Shown here in pieces: positions 1-7,744 of a stretch of 17,189 nucleotides of DNA. Within the stretch, counting starts at the first letter, position 1, and every line of letters starts with the position of its first letter. Position numbers and translations under genes: made by a program. The stretch is from CAZAJS01 sp964485635 (GTDB lineage: Bacteria > Pseudomonadota > Gammaproteobacteria > Francisellales > Francisellaceae): NCBI GenBank assembly GCA_964485635.1, contig CAZAJS010000021.1:1-17189 (forward strand), in the 5' to 3' direction. The notes beneath the pieces are model-generated. The model was given only the letters and a program-made list of their open reading frames with translations, had not been told where the DNA came from and ran no database searches.

Positions 1-1
1 A

Positions 2-301
2 TTTGTTGGGGAGTTTCTAATTATTTTATCTGTCTTTAAATACGCACCGTGGGTAGCATTATTGGCGGGCTTAACATTAGTGATTGCTCCTGGTTATACC
101 TTATGGCTTTATAAACGCGTATTCTTTGGAAAAGTCGTGAGTCAAAAAGTTTCTGCTTTACAAGATATTTCAGGCTTAGAGATTTTTGTCTTAACATTAT
201 TAGCGGTTCCTGTTATATTCTTTGGATTATTTCCGCAGACTATTTTAAGTGTTTCGCATGCGGCATCTCATGCCGTGGTTAGTGGTGCCGCAGGTGCTTA
301 A
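2..301 (+). CDS. nuoM: NADH-quinone oxidoreductase subunit M (NuoM), C-terminal part
   Basis: The open frame runs in from the left edge with no start codon and ends at TAA 299-301, giving the last 99 residues. It begins FVGEF and continues with alternating hydrophobic stretches and a short loop (YKRVFFGK), which aligns well with the final two transmembrane helices of NuoM, where E. coli has FMGEF and HRAYFGK. NuoM is one of the three antiporter-like membrane subunits of proton-pumping complex I, located in the inner membrane. The gene is followed after 29 bases by nuoN in the same direction, the usual order at the end of the nuo operon, which supports the assignment. The N-terminal ~400 residues lie outside the window, so the key lysines and glutamate cannot be checked. 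Confidence 0.93.
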   Translation, partial: FVGEFLIILSVFKYAPWVALLAGLTLVIAPGYTLWLYKRVFFGKVVSQKVSALQDISGLEIFVLTLLAVPVIFFGLFPQTILSVSHAASHAVVSGAAGA

Positions 302-330
302 GTTCAACATAAGGTAAAGATGGAATAGAT

Positions 331-1791
331 ATGTTAACAAGTTTTTTTGCCGTACTTCCGCAAATAACATTGGCAATTGGTGCTATTGCTGTTTTAATGC
401 TTCATCTCTTTTTTGGACGTTGCTTTAAGCATATTGCTTATGTGGTTGCACAGTTAACACTCGCTTTAGGGGCATGGGCTATTTTTTGGCAACATGAAAT
501 GGGTATTGCCAGTGGTTTTGGTGGTATGACCATGGTCAATGGTGTCACTTACATGTTACAGGTGTTTACGTTATTAATTGGTGTCTTTGTTTTTGTCTAT
601 GCCCGGGACTATATAACTCACTATCAAATGCAATCAGGTGAGTTTTATGCGTTAGCATTATTATCGATGCTTGGGGCATTTGTGTTGATTGGCGGACATA
701 ATTTATTAGTTATTTATGTTGGTTTAGAGTTATTATCACTTCCAATGTATGCCATGATTGCAATGAAAAAAGCGGATGGTAATGGCGCTGAGGCTGCAAT
801 TAAATATTTCTTAATGGGCGCTGTTGGTTCAGGCCTATTGCTATATGGTATTTCATTTATCTATGGAATAACAGGTCAGCTTGATTTAACAGGCATCCAT
901 CAATATTTAATGACCCATCAAGCATCAGACATGTCATTAGTGATCGTTGCAATGGTCTTAATGATTGTCACCATGCTATTTAAGCTGGGTGTTGCCCCTT
1001 TTCATATGTGGGTTCCGGATGTTTACGAAGGCGCACCAACACCGATTACCACGTTTGTTTCCACAATTCCTAAAGTTGCTGTATTTGGAATGTTGATCCA
1101 CATTCTTTCCATTGGTCTGATGAGCCAACAAACGACATGGCATGAAATTTTGATGGTCGTTGCGATTGTTTCTATTTTCTTAGGTAATATTGTAGCTTTA
1201 GCACAAACCAATGTTCGTCGTATTTTAGGTTTTTCAACAGTCGGACATATTGGGTTTGTTTTGTTAGCCTTAACATTAACACCTTTAGATATTGGTGTAA
1301 TGAAGGCACTTTTTTATTTAATGGTTTATGTATTATCAGCCGCTGCTGCATTTGGTGTTTTAACCATTGCCGAGACAAAAGGTTATCAATTGAATGTTAT
1401 TGAGGATTTTAATGGATTAGGTGACCGAAACCGTTGGTTATCGATTATTATGCTAATTATCTTATTCTCAATGGCAGGGATTCCACCCTTAGCAGGCTTT
1501 ATGGCTAAAGCTTTTGTGATTCTTGGATTAATCGGTCAGCAGCACTACATTATTGCATGCTATGCTTTATTATTATCTGTTGTTGGTGCTTTTTACTATT
1601 TACGGATTGTCAAAGCAATGTACTTTAAAAAACCAACTGATACAATGTTAGCACAACAAGATGAAGTTCAAGGCCATATGCTGGGTGATGGGTCATTTGT
1701 ATTAACATTTAATAGTATGTTGCTGGTTTTATTGGGCGTTTTACCAGGCATTTTAATCGTTATGACACAGTATGCTTTATTTAGTGGTTAA
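331..1791 (+). CDS. nuoN: NADH-quinone oxidoreductase subunit N (NuoN)
   Basis: A polytopic membrane protein of 486 residues, against 485 in E. coli, belonging to the antiporter-like core of respiratory complex I. It carries proton across the inner membrane during NADH:quinone electron transfer. The charged residues known to matter in E. coli NuoN are present at nearly the same positions: E133 in GLELLSLP, K158, K218 in FKLGVAPFH, K248 and K394 in GFMAKAF. The segment FHMWVPDVYEGAPTP (224-238) is a family hallmark. The start ATG lies 29 bases after the nuoM stop, with a weak GGAA Shine-Dalgarno at 322-325. It is the last gene of the nuo run here: the next gene starts 123 bases later, encodes an unrelated protease, and has its own strong ribosome binding site. 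Confidence 0.97.
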   Translation: MLTSFFAVLPQITLAIGAIAVLMLHLFFGRCFKHIAYVVAQLTLALGAWAIFWQHEMGIASGFGGMTMVNGVTYMLQVFTLLIGVFVFVYARDYITHYQMQSGEFYALALLSMLGAFVLIGGHNLLVIYVGLELLSLPMYAMIAMKKADGNGAEAAIKYFLMGAVGSGLLLYGISFIYGITGQLDLTGIHQYLMTHQASDMSLVIVAMVLMIVTMLFKLGVAPFHMWVPDVYEGAPTPITTFVSTIPKVAVFGMLIHILSIGLMSQQTTWHEILMVVAIVSIFLGNIVALAQTNVRRILGFSTVGHIGFVLLALTLTPLDIGVMKALFYLMVYVLSAAAAFGVLTIAETKGYQLNVIEDFNGLGDRNRWLSIIMLIILFSMAGIPPLAGFMAKAFVILGLIGQQHYIIACYALLLSVVGAFYYLRIVKAMYFKKPTDTMLAQQDEVQGHMLGDGSFVLTFNSMLLVLLGVLPGILIVMTQYALFSG

Positions 1792-1798
1792 CTCAATA

Positions 1799-1820
1799 GT
1801 GATAATATCTTGATTATGAC
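1799..1820. repeat. imperfect inverted repeat after nuoN
   Basis: The arms GTGATAAT (1799-1806) and ATTATGAC (1813-1820) are complementary at 7 of 8 positions around the 6-base centre ATCTTG. It sits 8 bases after the nuoN stop and before the protease gene. There is no T-run after it, so it is a poor intrinsic terminator. It could instead be an operator or an mRNA 3' end structure. It is not a convincing Fur box. Confidence 0.3.
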
Positions 1821-1914
1821 GTTTGTATGAATTTACACATGATTTTTATCTTTTTATTTGCAGTATTTTTATTTTTCAAATACCTCCTTATGTACCTTAA
1901 CAAGGATTATATTA

Positions 1915-3801
1915 ATGAATCGAAATTTTAAAAAAATCATTGTATTGTCAATGATTATACAAACTAATATAGCTTTCACAGCCCAAGTTGATCAATTTAA
2001 ACGTCCTGTCAAGGCAACTCCTTTACAAAATTATCCGGTTGTTAGCTCAACACAATCAAATGTATTTTTACAAAATCCGGTAGGCACAACCCCAGATTAT
2101 CAAACACCTTATCATTTACAGCCTGTTAATCCTGAACCATTAGTACAACATATTCGTTCAAAACAATCAGATAATGGCTCGTTAAAGGCAGAAAAACAGA
2201 CTTTAGTGACAACAAGATATCGGCAACGCTATCACAATATTCCGATTTTAGGACATCAAATTATTGTCCATAACCGTAATGGTCATCAGACTATGACCGG
2301 CACTTTAGTAAAAGGGATTGAACAAGATATTAACCAGTTAACCCCTGATTTATCAAAAAATGAAGCCTATGAAAAGACCATGCAATATTTTAAAAAAACG
2401 CATCCTAAAGCAAGTATCAACTATCAAGCAAATCAAGTTCCCCAAGGTGGCATCAAAAAAGTTATTTATATTGACCCAAATACCGATCAAGCTTATTTAG
2501 CTTATCAAATAAAAATCAGTGCCTATGACGCAACTCGGCCTTATTTTCAAATGATGGTGATCAATGCGAATACTGGCAAGGTTTTTAAGTCCTATAATAT
2601 GATTGCTTTTAACCATGGGCTTGATCATCAGCCTGCAGGGACATCATTTGACGCCTTTACTGGTCAATCAAATCAACGTGATAATGATTATTCATTTACA
2701 TCAAATCCAAGTCAATCCTTTGAGTATGGCCCATTGGTCGTCCAGCGCAATAATAGTGAGTGTCAATTAGATAATGGCATTGTTCGAAATTATGATTTAA
2801 ATAATCGCACATTTTCAGAAATTGTTCAGGATTATAATTTAACAACATTTGGCTCTGCCCCATTATTTTCAACACAAGAAATTATGGATGGGTTAAATGT
2901 TTATCAGTTTAATTGTAATAATGGACTTAATGACTCGGTTAGCGGGGATGGCCAAACGGCATTTTCTCCTTTAAGTGATAGCTATCAATGGGTGACGAAA
3001 ACCGTTGATTTGTTAAAAAACCAATATGATTATTCAGGATCATGGCCTGCACCTATTGAAGCATTTACGCATGTGAAAGCTGATTCAGCTTATGTCTTGC
3101 CACGAAAAGGCTTTTTTAATGGTCAAGCCTACCCAGTTCAAATTTGGATTGGGACAAACCCCACTGATGGCAGATATGTAACATTTGCAAGTGCATCTGT
3201 TGTCTCGCATGAAGTAGGGCATATTGTGACGGGGCAAAACTCAAGGCTTAATAATTATGGTCAAGCAGGGGCAATTAATGAGTCTTTTTCAGATATTACG
3301 GCAATGGCACTATATGATCAATTACAAAAGCAATATGATTGGTCAACGTATCATTTTGTGGTTGGTGGGACAATTACGTTACAAGATCCATTTTTTATCC
3401 GATCTCTCAAAAACCCGCCAGCAGATCATCAGTCCATTGAAAATGCGTCAAATTATCAACCAGGTATGGGAATTCATCATGCAGCAGGGGTGTACAATAA
3501 AGCGTTTTATGAATTAGTTCAGCAACCAGGCTGGAATGTTGCAAAAGCCTATCAGCTTTTTTTACAAGCAAACCTATCACAGTGGACGCCAACGACTGAT
3601 TTTAATACAGGGCTTTGTGGGCTGTTAAATGCAGCTTATCAATTAGGAGACTCACCAACAACCGTGGCAAAAGTATTTGCTGATCGGGGTGTTTATTGTG
3701 ACGGCCATTCATCTGATGATAAAAATGATGATACCATTGGCTTTGCTTTAGGCGTTGGCGGTGGTTTTTCTTTTCTCATGCTTTTACTTTTGTTTTTATG
3801 A
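1915..3801 (+). CDS. secreted M4 (thermolysin-family) zinc metalloprotease with C-terminal hydrophobic anchor
   Basis: Predicted exported zinc endopeptidase of 628 residues. Residues 1-23 form a signal peptide (basic MNRNFKK, hydrophobic core, likely cut near FTA-QV). An FTP-type propeptide region follows at about 95-150 (RYHNIPILGHQIIVH), then a PepSY-like stretch at about 145-225. The peptidase domain runs from about 330 to 596. It has the zinc site HEVGH at 432-436, the third zinc ligand E456 in NESFSD (455-460), and the catalytic-histidine segment GIHHAAGVYNKAF (519-531). All are standard M4 landmarks, so the enzyme looks active. Legionella ProA/Msp belongs to this family. The C-terminus is odd: after DDKNDD it ends in GVGGGFSFLMLLLLFL, a glycine-led membrane segment. 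The start ATG 1915 was chosen because AAGGA (1902-1906) is 8 bases upstream and the signal peptide begins there; the open frame reaches back to TTG 1858. The gene overlaps the next by ATGA. Confidence 0.93.
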   Translation: MNRNFKKIIVLSMIIQTNIAFTAQVDQFKRPVKATPLQNYPVVSSTQSNVFLQNPVGTTPDYQTPYHLQPVNPEPLVQHIRSKQSDNGSLKAEKQTLVTTRYRQRYHNIPILGHQIIVHNRNGHQTMTGTLVKGIEQDINQLTPDLSKNEAYEKTMQYFKKTHPKASINYQANQVPQGGIKKVIYIDPNTDQAYLAYQIKISAYDATRPYFQMMVINANTGKVFKSYNMIAFNHGLDHQPAGTSFDAFTGQSNQRDNDYSFTSNPSQSFEYGPLVVQRNNSECQLDNGIVRNYDLNNRTFSEIVQDYNLTTFGSAPLFSTQEIMDGLNVYQFNCNNGLNDSVSGDGQTAFSPLSDSYQWVTKTVDLLKNQYDYSGSWPAPIEAFTHVKADSAYVLPRKGFFNGQAYPVQIWIGTNPTDGRYVTFASASVVSHEVGHIVTGQNSRLNNYGQAGAINESFSDITAMALYDQLQKQYDWSTYHFVVGGTITLQDPFFIRSLKNPPADHQSIENASNYQPGMGIHHAAGVYNKAFYELVQQPGWNVAKAYQLFLQANLSQWTPTTDFNTGLCGLLNAAYQLGDSPTTVAKVFADRGVYCDGHSSDDKNDDTIGFALGVGGGFSFLMLLLLFL

Positions 3802-4430
3802 GCGTGAATACGAATCATATTTCATCGTCAGTGGTTTATCTATATTGGCAATCGTTAGATAGAACTCAAAAGGTTGCTGAACAACAAGCAAAACGACAAA
3901 AAGTGATCTCGCAGTGGTTACGCTGTCATGTATTTGAAACCTATTGGAACATTCAGCAACCAACATTTGAAAAAACGGATCAAGGGCGACCTTATTTACT
4001 CAATCATTCACAGCTTGATTTTAATCTGACACATAATGACCGTTGGTTAGTCATGGCCGTGGTTGAGACTGGCAAAATTGGTATTGATATTGAATCTTGT
4101 GATCGACAACTGAATTTAGCACCCACTGACATTGCACAACAATTTTTTGATCAGCAGGAAGCCGATGCGATTAAACATTTACCAGAAAATGAGCAATCAT
4201 TAGCCTTTTTACGATTATGGACATTAAAAGAAGCAACCGTTAAAATGACTGGACAAGGAATTGCAAAAGGATTACGACAATATCCATTTGCTTACCAACA
4301 AAACGGGAATTGGTTGCCGATGTTTGACAATGATATTGCTTATCAAACACACTTATTTGATGACCAAATACTTTCAATTGCTATTCGCCCACATCAAAAA
4401 ATTTGCTGTCGCCATTATGTGGTCGAATAA
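3798..4430 (+). CDS. 4'-phosphopantetheinyl transferase, Sfp/Gsp type
   Basis: Predicted to transfer the phosphopantetheine arm of coenzyme A to a serine of acyl, peptidyl or aryl carrier proteins in the cytoplasm. The 210-residue length suits the two-lobed Sfp type rather than the short AcpS type. Visible motifs are GRPYL (63-67), FNLTHND (75-81, with H79), the magnesium motif GIDIE (95-99, D97 and E99), and WTLKEATVKMTGQG (141-154, with K144, E145 and K149). All are family signatures. The start ATG overlaps the stop of the metalloprotease by 4 bases (ATGA), so translation is probably coupled. No carrier protein, polyketide or non-ribosomal peptide synthase gene lies in the window, so the target is unknown. 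It may be the cell's general PPTase or serve a distant biosynthetic cluster. Confidence 0.9.
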   Translation: MSVNTNHISSSVVYLYWQSLDRTQKVAEQQAKRQKVISQWLRCHVFETYWNIQQPTFEKTDQGRPYLLNHSQLDFNLTHNDRWLVMAVVETGKIGIDIESCDRQLNLAPTDIAQQFFDQQEADAIKHLPENEQSLAFLRLWTLKEATVKMTGQGIAKGLRQYPFAYQQNGNWLPMFDNDIAYQTHLFDDQILSIAIRPHQKICCRHYVVE

Positions 4431-4433
4431 GTT

Positions 4434-4496
4434 AAGCAAGTACAATGATGGTTTAGGCTTGCTTTCTATAAAGGGGCAAAAAAATTGCATTTTTTT
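4434..4496 (+). terminator. possible weak terminator region after the PPTase gene
   Basis: Two candidate hairpins lie just after the PPTase stop. The first has arms AAGCAAG (4434-4440) and CTTGCTT (4458-4464) with a 17-base loop. The second is an A7/T7 stem (4478-4484 with 4490-4496) around TTGCA, also readable as GCAA/TTGC followed by a T-run. Neither is GC-rich, so termination strength is doubtful. No gene is seen in the 123-base gap before ybaB. Confidence 0.3.
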
Positions 4497-4513
4497 AAGG
4501 ATCATCCTATCCT
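4485..4513 (+). promoter_or_regulatory. weak candidate sigma70 promoter for ybaB-recR
   Basis: TTGCAT (4485-4490) and TATCCT (4508-4513) are separated by exactly 17 bases, about 40 bases before the ybaB start. The boxes match the consensus at only 3 and 4 of 6 positions, so this is tentative. Confidence 0.27.
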
Positions 4514-4553
4514 AATAGACTCAGTGCTCATTGAATAAAAAGGATAGATGATT

Positions 4554-4868
4554 ATGGATATGAACAAATTAATGCAACAAGCTCAAAAAATGCAGGAAGC
4601 AATGAAAGAAAGCCAAGAAAAACTTAAAGATTTAGAAGTTCAGGGCAGCGCTGGTGGTGATATGGTTACTGTTACGATGACAGGGCAATATAGTGTCAAT
4701 AATGTGGCAATTGACCCAAGTTTATTACAAGAAGATAAAGAAGTTTTAGAAGACTTAGTTGCCGCAGCGACAAATGCTGCAATTGCTAAAGTTCAAGAAG
4801 CGCAACAAGAAGCTGGTCCAAATATGGAAGGTCTAAATTTACCAGATGGCTTTAAGATGCCATTTTAA
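4554..4868 (+). CDS. ybaB: YbaB/EbfC family nucleoid-associated protein
   Basis: A small DNA-binding protein of 104 residues that forms dimers and coats the nucleoid. It is acidic at the C-terminus and starts with a helical MNKLMQQAQKMQ segment, as in other YbaB proteins. The core residues around GSAGGDMVTVTMTG and the following short strand and helix fit the family, as does the length (E. coli 109). The start was set at ATG 4554 because AAGGA at 4540-4544 gives 9 bases of spacing; an in-frame ATG at 4548 would leave only 3. The gene immediately precedes recR, its almost universal partner, and the recR frame overlaps its end. In many gammaproteobacteria dnaX precedes ybaB; here a PPTase gene does. 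Confidence 0.93.
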   Translation: MDMNKLMQQAQKMQEAMKESQEKLKDLEVQGSAGGDMVTVTMTGQYSVNNVAIDPSLLQEDKEVLEDLVAAATNAAIAKVQEAQQEAGPNMEGLNLPDGFKMPF

Positions 4869-4893
4869 TTATTCAGGAATTCTCGCTAATATT

Positions 4894-5496
4894 ATGAAAC
4901 AATTCTCTCCTTCGATTGCAACACTGATTGATGCTTTGACCGTATTACCAGGAGTTGGTCAAAAAACTGCTCAACGAATGGCTTTATATTTAATGGACAA
5001 AGATCCTGATGGTGGCCAACGACTACAGCAAGGGTTAAAACAGGCCTTAGATAATGTCAAATATTGCTCAGTTTGTCATGCATTAAGTGAAAGTGATCCT
5101 TGCCATATTTGTCATAAAGACCACCGAAATAATGGGCAAATTTGCATTGTTGAAACGATGATGGACTTATTAACCATTGAAAATGCTTCAATTTATCAAG
5201 GGAAGTATTTTGTTTTACATGGAAAAATTTCCCCGTTAGATGGGATGACACCAGAAAAGCTTAATTTAAACCAATTAGCTAAGCATATTCAGGCAGCAGG
5301 TATTTCTGAAGTAATTTTAGCATTAAGCTCTACCGTCGAAGGGGAGACAACTGCGAGCTATATTCGTCAAATGCTACAGGATCAAACGATTCAAGTTTCT
5401 AGAATTGGATTTGGTGTTCCCTCAGGTGGCGAGGTTGAATATTTAGATCAACAAACCCTAACATATGCTTTTACTGGTCGGCGTTTGTTTGAGTAA
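4894..5496 (+). CDS. recR: recombination mediator protein RecR
   Basis: Works with RecO and RecF to load RecA on single-stranded DNA at gaps during recombinational repair. The 200-residue product, against 201 in E. coli, has the expected order. A helix-hairpin-helix lies near LPGVG (18-22). A four-cysteine zinc finger follows, with C58, C61, C70 and C73. The Toprim domain then runs from GQICIVE (81-87) through SPLDG (113-117) and STVEGE. The C-terminal GVPSGGEVE and AFTGRR segments also match. The start ATG 4894 gives an N-terminus like E. coli RecR; the frame is open back to 4846, overlapping ybaB, but those residues have no family counterpart. AGGA at 4875-4878 is somewhat distant, so coupling to ybaB translation is likely. 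The last 26 bases overlap the 3' end of spoT on the other strand. Confidence 0.96.
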   Translation: MKQFSPSIATLIDALTVLPGVGQKTAQRMALYLMDKDPDGGQRLQQGLKQALDNVKYCSVCHALSESDPCHICHKDHRNNGQICIVETMMDLLTIENASIYQGKYFVLHGKISPLDGMTPEKLNLNQLAKHIQAAGISEVILALSSTVEGETTASYIRQMLQDQTIQVSRIGFGVPSGGEVEYLDQQTLTYAFTGRRLFE

Positions 5497-7573
5497 AAGT
5501 CGGTTTTCTAGAAGCGTCAATACAAATATCTAATCCTTGAATATGTTTTTTCAGAGTATCAAGTTGTTCTTTATTTGAGACTTCAAAAATGACTTCAATG
5601 TATCCAAGCTGTTGATCTGCATGATGGACTTGTAAATGACTGAGTGTCACTTGTTGGTCTGCAATTAATTTTGTAATTTGGGCGATGGCCCCTTTCTGGT
5701 TTTTCAAAGTTAAATAAAGTTTAACTTGAAAGGTGGCATTCTGATCCGGTTGCCATGAAACAGAAACCGGCTGATTGGCCTGTTTGTATTGTAGTTCCGG
5801 ACAAGATAACCGGTGAATGACGAGCCCTTGTTGAGGTACCATTTGGCCCATGATGGCATCTTGCGGAACAGGGCAACATATTTGACATAATGTTTGTCCA
5901 TCTGGTTGTCTGATAATATGAGTTTGTTTTTCAATAGTTTGGGTGTCATTATCAGTTAAGTGGGCAATAAAATGATCTGGAGTGATTTCGGCTAATCCAA
6001 CTTTTTGATAAAGGTCTGTCATATTATAACAACCGGCACTAACAAGAGCTTGTTGTAGACGGCTTTTATCAATATTGGCTAAATCAATTTGTTGATTACG
6101 TAATTGTCGATTAATAATCTCTTGGCCAATATCTTGAGCTTGTTGTGTTTTATACTGTTTGATAGCACTTTTGATCGCATGTTTAGCACGGCTTGTTTTA
6201 ACAAATTTCAACCAAGAAGGATCAGGCTCAGCCTTTGAATCGGTAATGATTTCAACCGTATCACCATGAGTCAATGTTTGATGAAGGGGAACAACCTTGT
6301 GGTTAATTTTTGCTGCAATTGAGTGATGGCCAACATCCGTATGAATATGGTAAGCAAAGTCAACACAAGTCGCTTGTCGCGGTAACTCAATGACTTCACC
6401 TTGTGGGGTAAATACATAGACCTCATCTGGAAATAAATCAAGCTTAACACTTTCGACAAATGCCACAGAAGAAGGAGCTTGTTGTTGAAGGTCTGATAAT
6501 TTTTCTAACCATTTTTGTGCCTGTGATTGAGACAGTGTTTCAGATTTATATAGCCAATGTGCCGCCACTCCTCTTTCAGCCATTAAATCCATTTGTTTTG
6601 TTTTAATTTGAACTTCAATGGGGACGCCATAAGGACCAAAAACGGTTGTATGCAGGGCTTGATAGCCATTAGCTTTAGGTGAGGCGATATAATCTTTAAA
6701 GCGACCAGGAATGGGCTTAAAAAGAGAATGAACAATGCCTAAGGCTTGATAACAGTCCATTGTTTGATTCGTAACGACTTTGTAACCATATAAATCCATG
6801 ACTTCTGAAAAAACCATGCCACGATCACGCATCTTCCGATAGATACTATACAAATGTTTTTGACGTCCTGTAATTTTTTTTGCATCGACAATGGTAGGAC
6901 TTAAATTTTTGCGTAGCTTTTCTAAGATTTTATTAAATAATTTATATCGTTGTTTGCGAGCATGTGTGACACGTTCTTTTAAAATACGATAACGCAATGG
7001 ATAAATGCCTTCAAAAGCATAATCTTCAAATTTATTTTTGAAATGATGAATCCCGAGTCGATGTGCAATTGGGGCATAGATATCTAACGTTTCTTGTGCG
7101 ATTCGCCGACGCTTGTCAGGCCTTAATGGCATCAATGTAGACATATTGTGAAGTCGATCTGCTAATTTAATAAAAATAACACGAATGTCATGAACCATTG
7201 CTAAAATCATTTTACGAATATTTTCTGCCTGCTCTTCGACTTTTGAGCGACATTCAATTTGTGTTAGTTTCGTGACGCCTTCAACGAGTTCAGCTGTTTT
7301 TTCTCCAAATACATTAACAATGTCTTGACGTGTGACAGGCGTATCTTCAATCGTATCATGAAGTAAAGCGGCAAGAAGGCTATCGCGGTCTGTATGTAAT
7401 TGACTAAGTAAGCATGTGACAGCAACAGGATGAGTAATATAAGGTTCTCCTGAGCTACGTGTTTGTGTTTCATGTGCATCTGCAGCAAACAAAAAAGCTT
7501 TTGCTAAGTCAGCCCGTGACTCGGAAGACAAGCTTGGGTAAATGGCTTGATTAAGCTTATAAAATAAAAACAT
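5471..7573 (-). CDS. spoT: bifunctional (p)ppGpp synthetase/hydrolase SpoT
   Basis: A 700-residue RSH enzyme that makes and degrades the alarmone (p)ppGpp, setting growth rate under starvation. The HD hydrolase domain is intact: H48 in ITHP, H72-D73 in LLHDTIEDT, E76-D77, and D139/N143 in DRLHNM. The synthetase domain has D260, the segment FKDYIASPKANGYQALHT and E320. The RFKD motif (291-294) is the RxKD type of bifunctional enzymes, not the ExDD of synthetase-only RelA. A TGS domain follows (about 380-445, LFPDEVYVFTPQG), then a helical region, a cysteine-containing conserved region (563-591, CQICCPVP) and a C-terminal ACT domain (614-690). The N-terminus MFLFYKLNQ aligns with E. coli MYLFESLNQ, supporting the start. 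The gene stands alone, without rpoZ beside it, and is divergent from the gcv operon. No relA is seen here. Confidence 0.97.
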   Translation of the reverse strand: MFLFYKLNQAIYPSLSSESRADLAKAFLFAADAHETQTRSSGEPYITHPVAVTCLLSQLHTDRDSLLAALLHDTIEDTPVTRQDIVNVFGEKTAELVEGVTKLTQIECRSKVEEQAENIRKMILAMVHDIRVIFIKLADRLHNMSTLMPLRPDKRRRIAQETLDIYAPIAHRLGIHHFKNKFEDYAFEGIYPLRYRILKERVTHARKQRYKLFNKILEKLRKNLSPTIVDAKKITGRQKHLYSIYRKMRDRGMVFSEVMDLYGYKVVTNQTMDCYQALGIVHSLFKPIPGRFKDYIASPKANGYQALHTTVFGPYGVPIEVQIKTKQMDLMAERGVAAHWLYKSETLSQSQAQKWLEKLSDLQQQAPSSVAFVESVKLDLFPDEVYVFTPQGEVIELPRQATCVDFAYHIHTDVGHHSIAAKINHKVVPLHQTLTHGDTVEIITDSKAEPDPSWLKFVKTSRAKHAIKSAIKQYKTQQAQDIGQEIINRQLRNQQIDLANIDKSRLQQALVSAGCYNMTDLYQKVGLAEITPDHFIAHLTDNDTQTIEKQTHIIRQPDGQTLCQICCPVPQDAIMGQMVPQQGLVIHRLSCPELQYKQANQPVSVSWQPDQNATFQVKLYLTLKNQKGAIAQITKLIADQQVTLSHLQVHHADQQLGYIEVIFEVSNKEQLDTLKKHIQGLDICIDASRKPTFTQTNADQ

Positions 7574-7620
7574 AATAATTCAGTTCCAATCTATCGATGA
7601 TCAATTAAAAATTAATCACA

Positions 7621-7647
7621 ATTGTAGCGGAAATTACGGATATGCAA
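7621..7647 (-). promoter_or_regulatory. candidate spoT promoter
   Basis: Read on the minus strand, TTGCAT (7647-7642) and TACAAT (7626-7621, 5 of 6 to consensus) lie about 50 bases before the spoT start. The spacing is 15 bases, shorter than ideal, so confidence is modest. Confidence 0.35.
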
Positions 7648-7675
7648 TAGGGTTAGTGTCACAAATTATCTTGAT

Positions 7676-7704
7676 TTCATTTACTGAATGCTAACAACTA
7701 TACT
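7676..7704 (+). promoter_or_regulatory. candidate gcv operon promoter
   Basis: TATACT (7699-7704, 5 of 6 to the -10 consensus) has a weak -35, TTCATT (7676-7681), at 17 bases. An alternative is the extended -10 TGATATGCT at 7722-7730. Either would produce a leader of roughly 35-60 bases before gcvT, too short to hold a full glycine riboswitch. Confidence 0.3.
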
Positions 7705-7722
7705 CAAAAAGCCAGATTTTCT

Positions 7723-7744
7723 GATATGCTATTTGCATATTTTT
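7723..7744 (+). other. small hairpin with T-run in the gcvT leader
   Basis: ATATGC (7724-7729) and GCATAT (7735-7740) pair around TATTT, with a G-U closing pair and a TTTT run next to it, 25 bases before the gcvT start. It could act as an attenuator or be incidental in AT-rich DNA. It also overlaps a possible extended -10 element. Confidence 0.25.

Noticed and set aside
1799..1820. Fur box upstream of the protease
   Set aside because: Matches only the first GATAAT half of the 19-base consensus; the remainder disagrees.
1858..1914. TTG start 19 codons upstream of the protease ATG
   Set aside because: No Shine-Dalgarno, and the extra residues would precede a normal signal peptide; ATG 1915 has AAGGA at good spacing.
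4846..4893. Longer RecR reading from ATG 4846
   Set aside because: Overlaps ybaB and adds 16 residues without counterpart in RecR; ATG 4894 gives the family length.
5710..5949. Open frame inside spoT in another minus-strand frame
   Set aside because: Fully covered by the conserved SpoT C-terminal region; no domain of its own.
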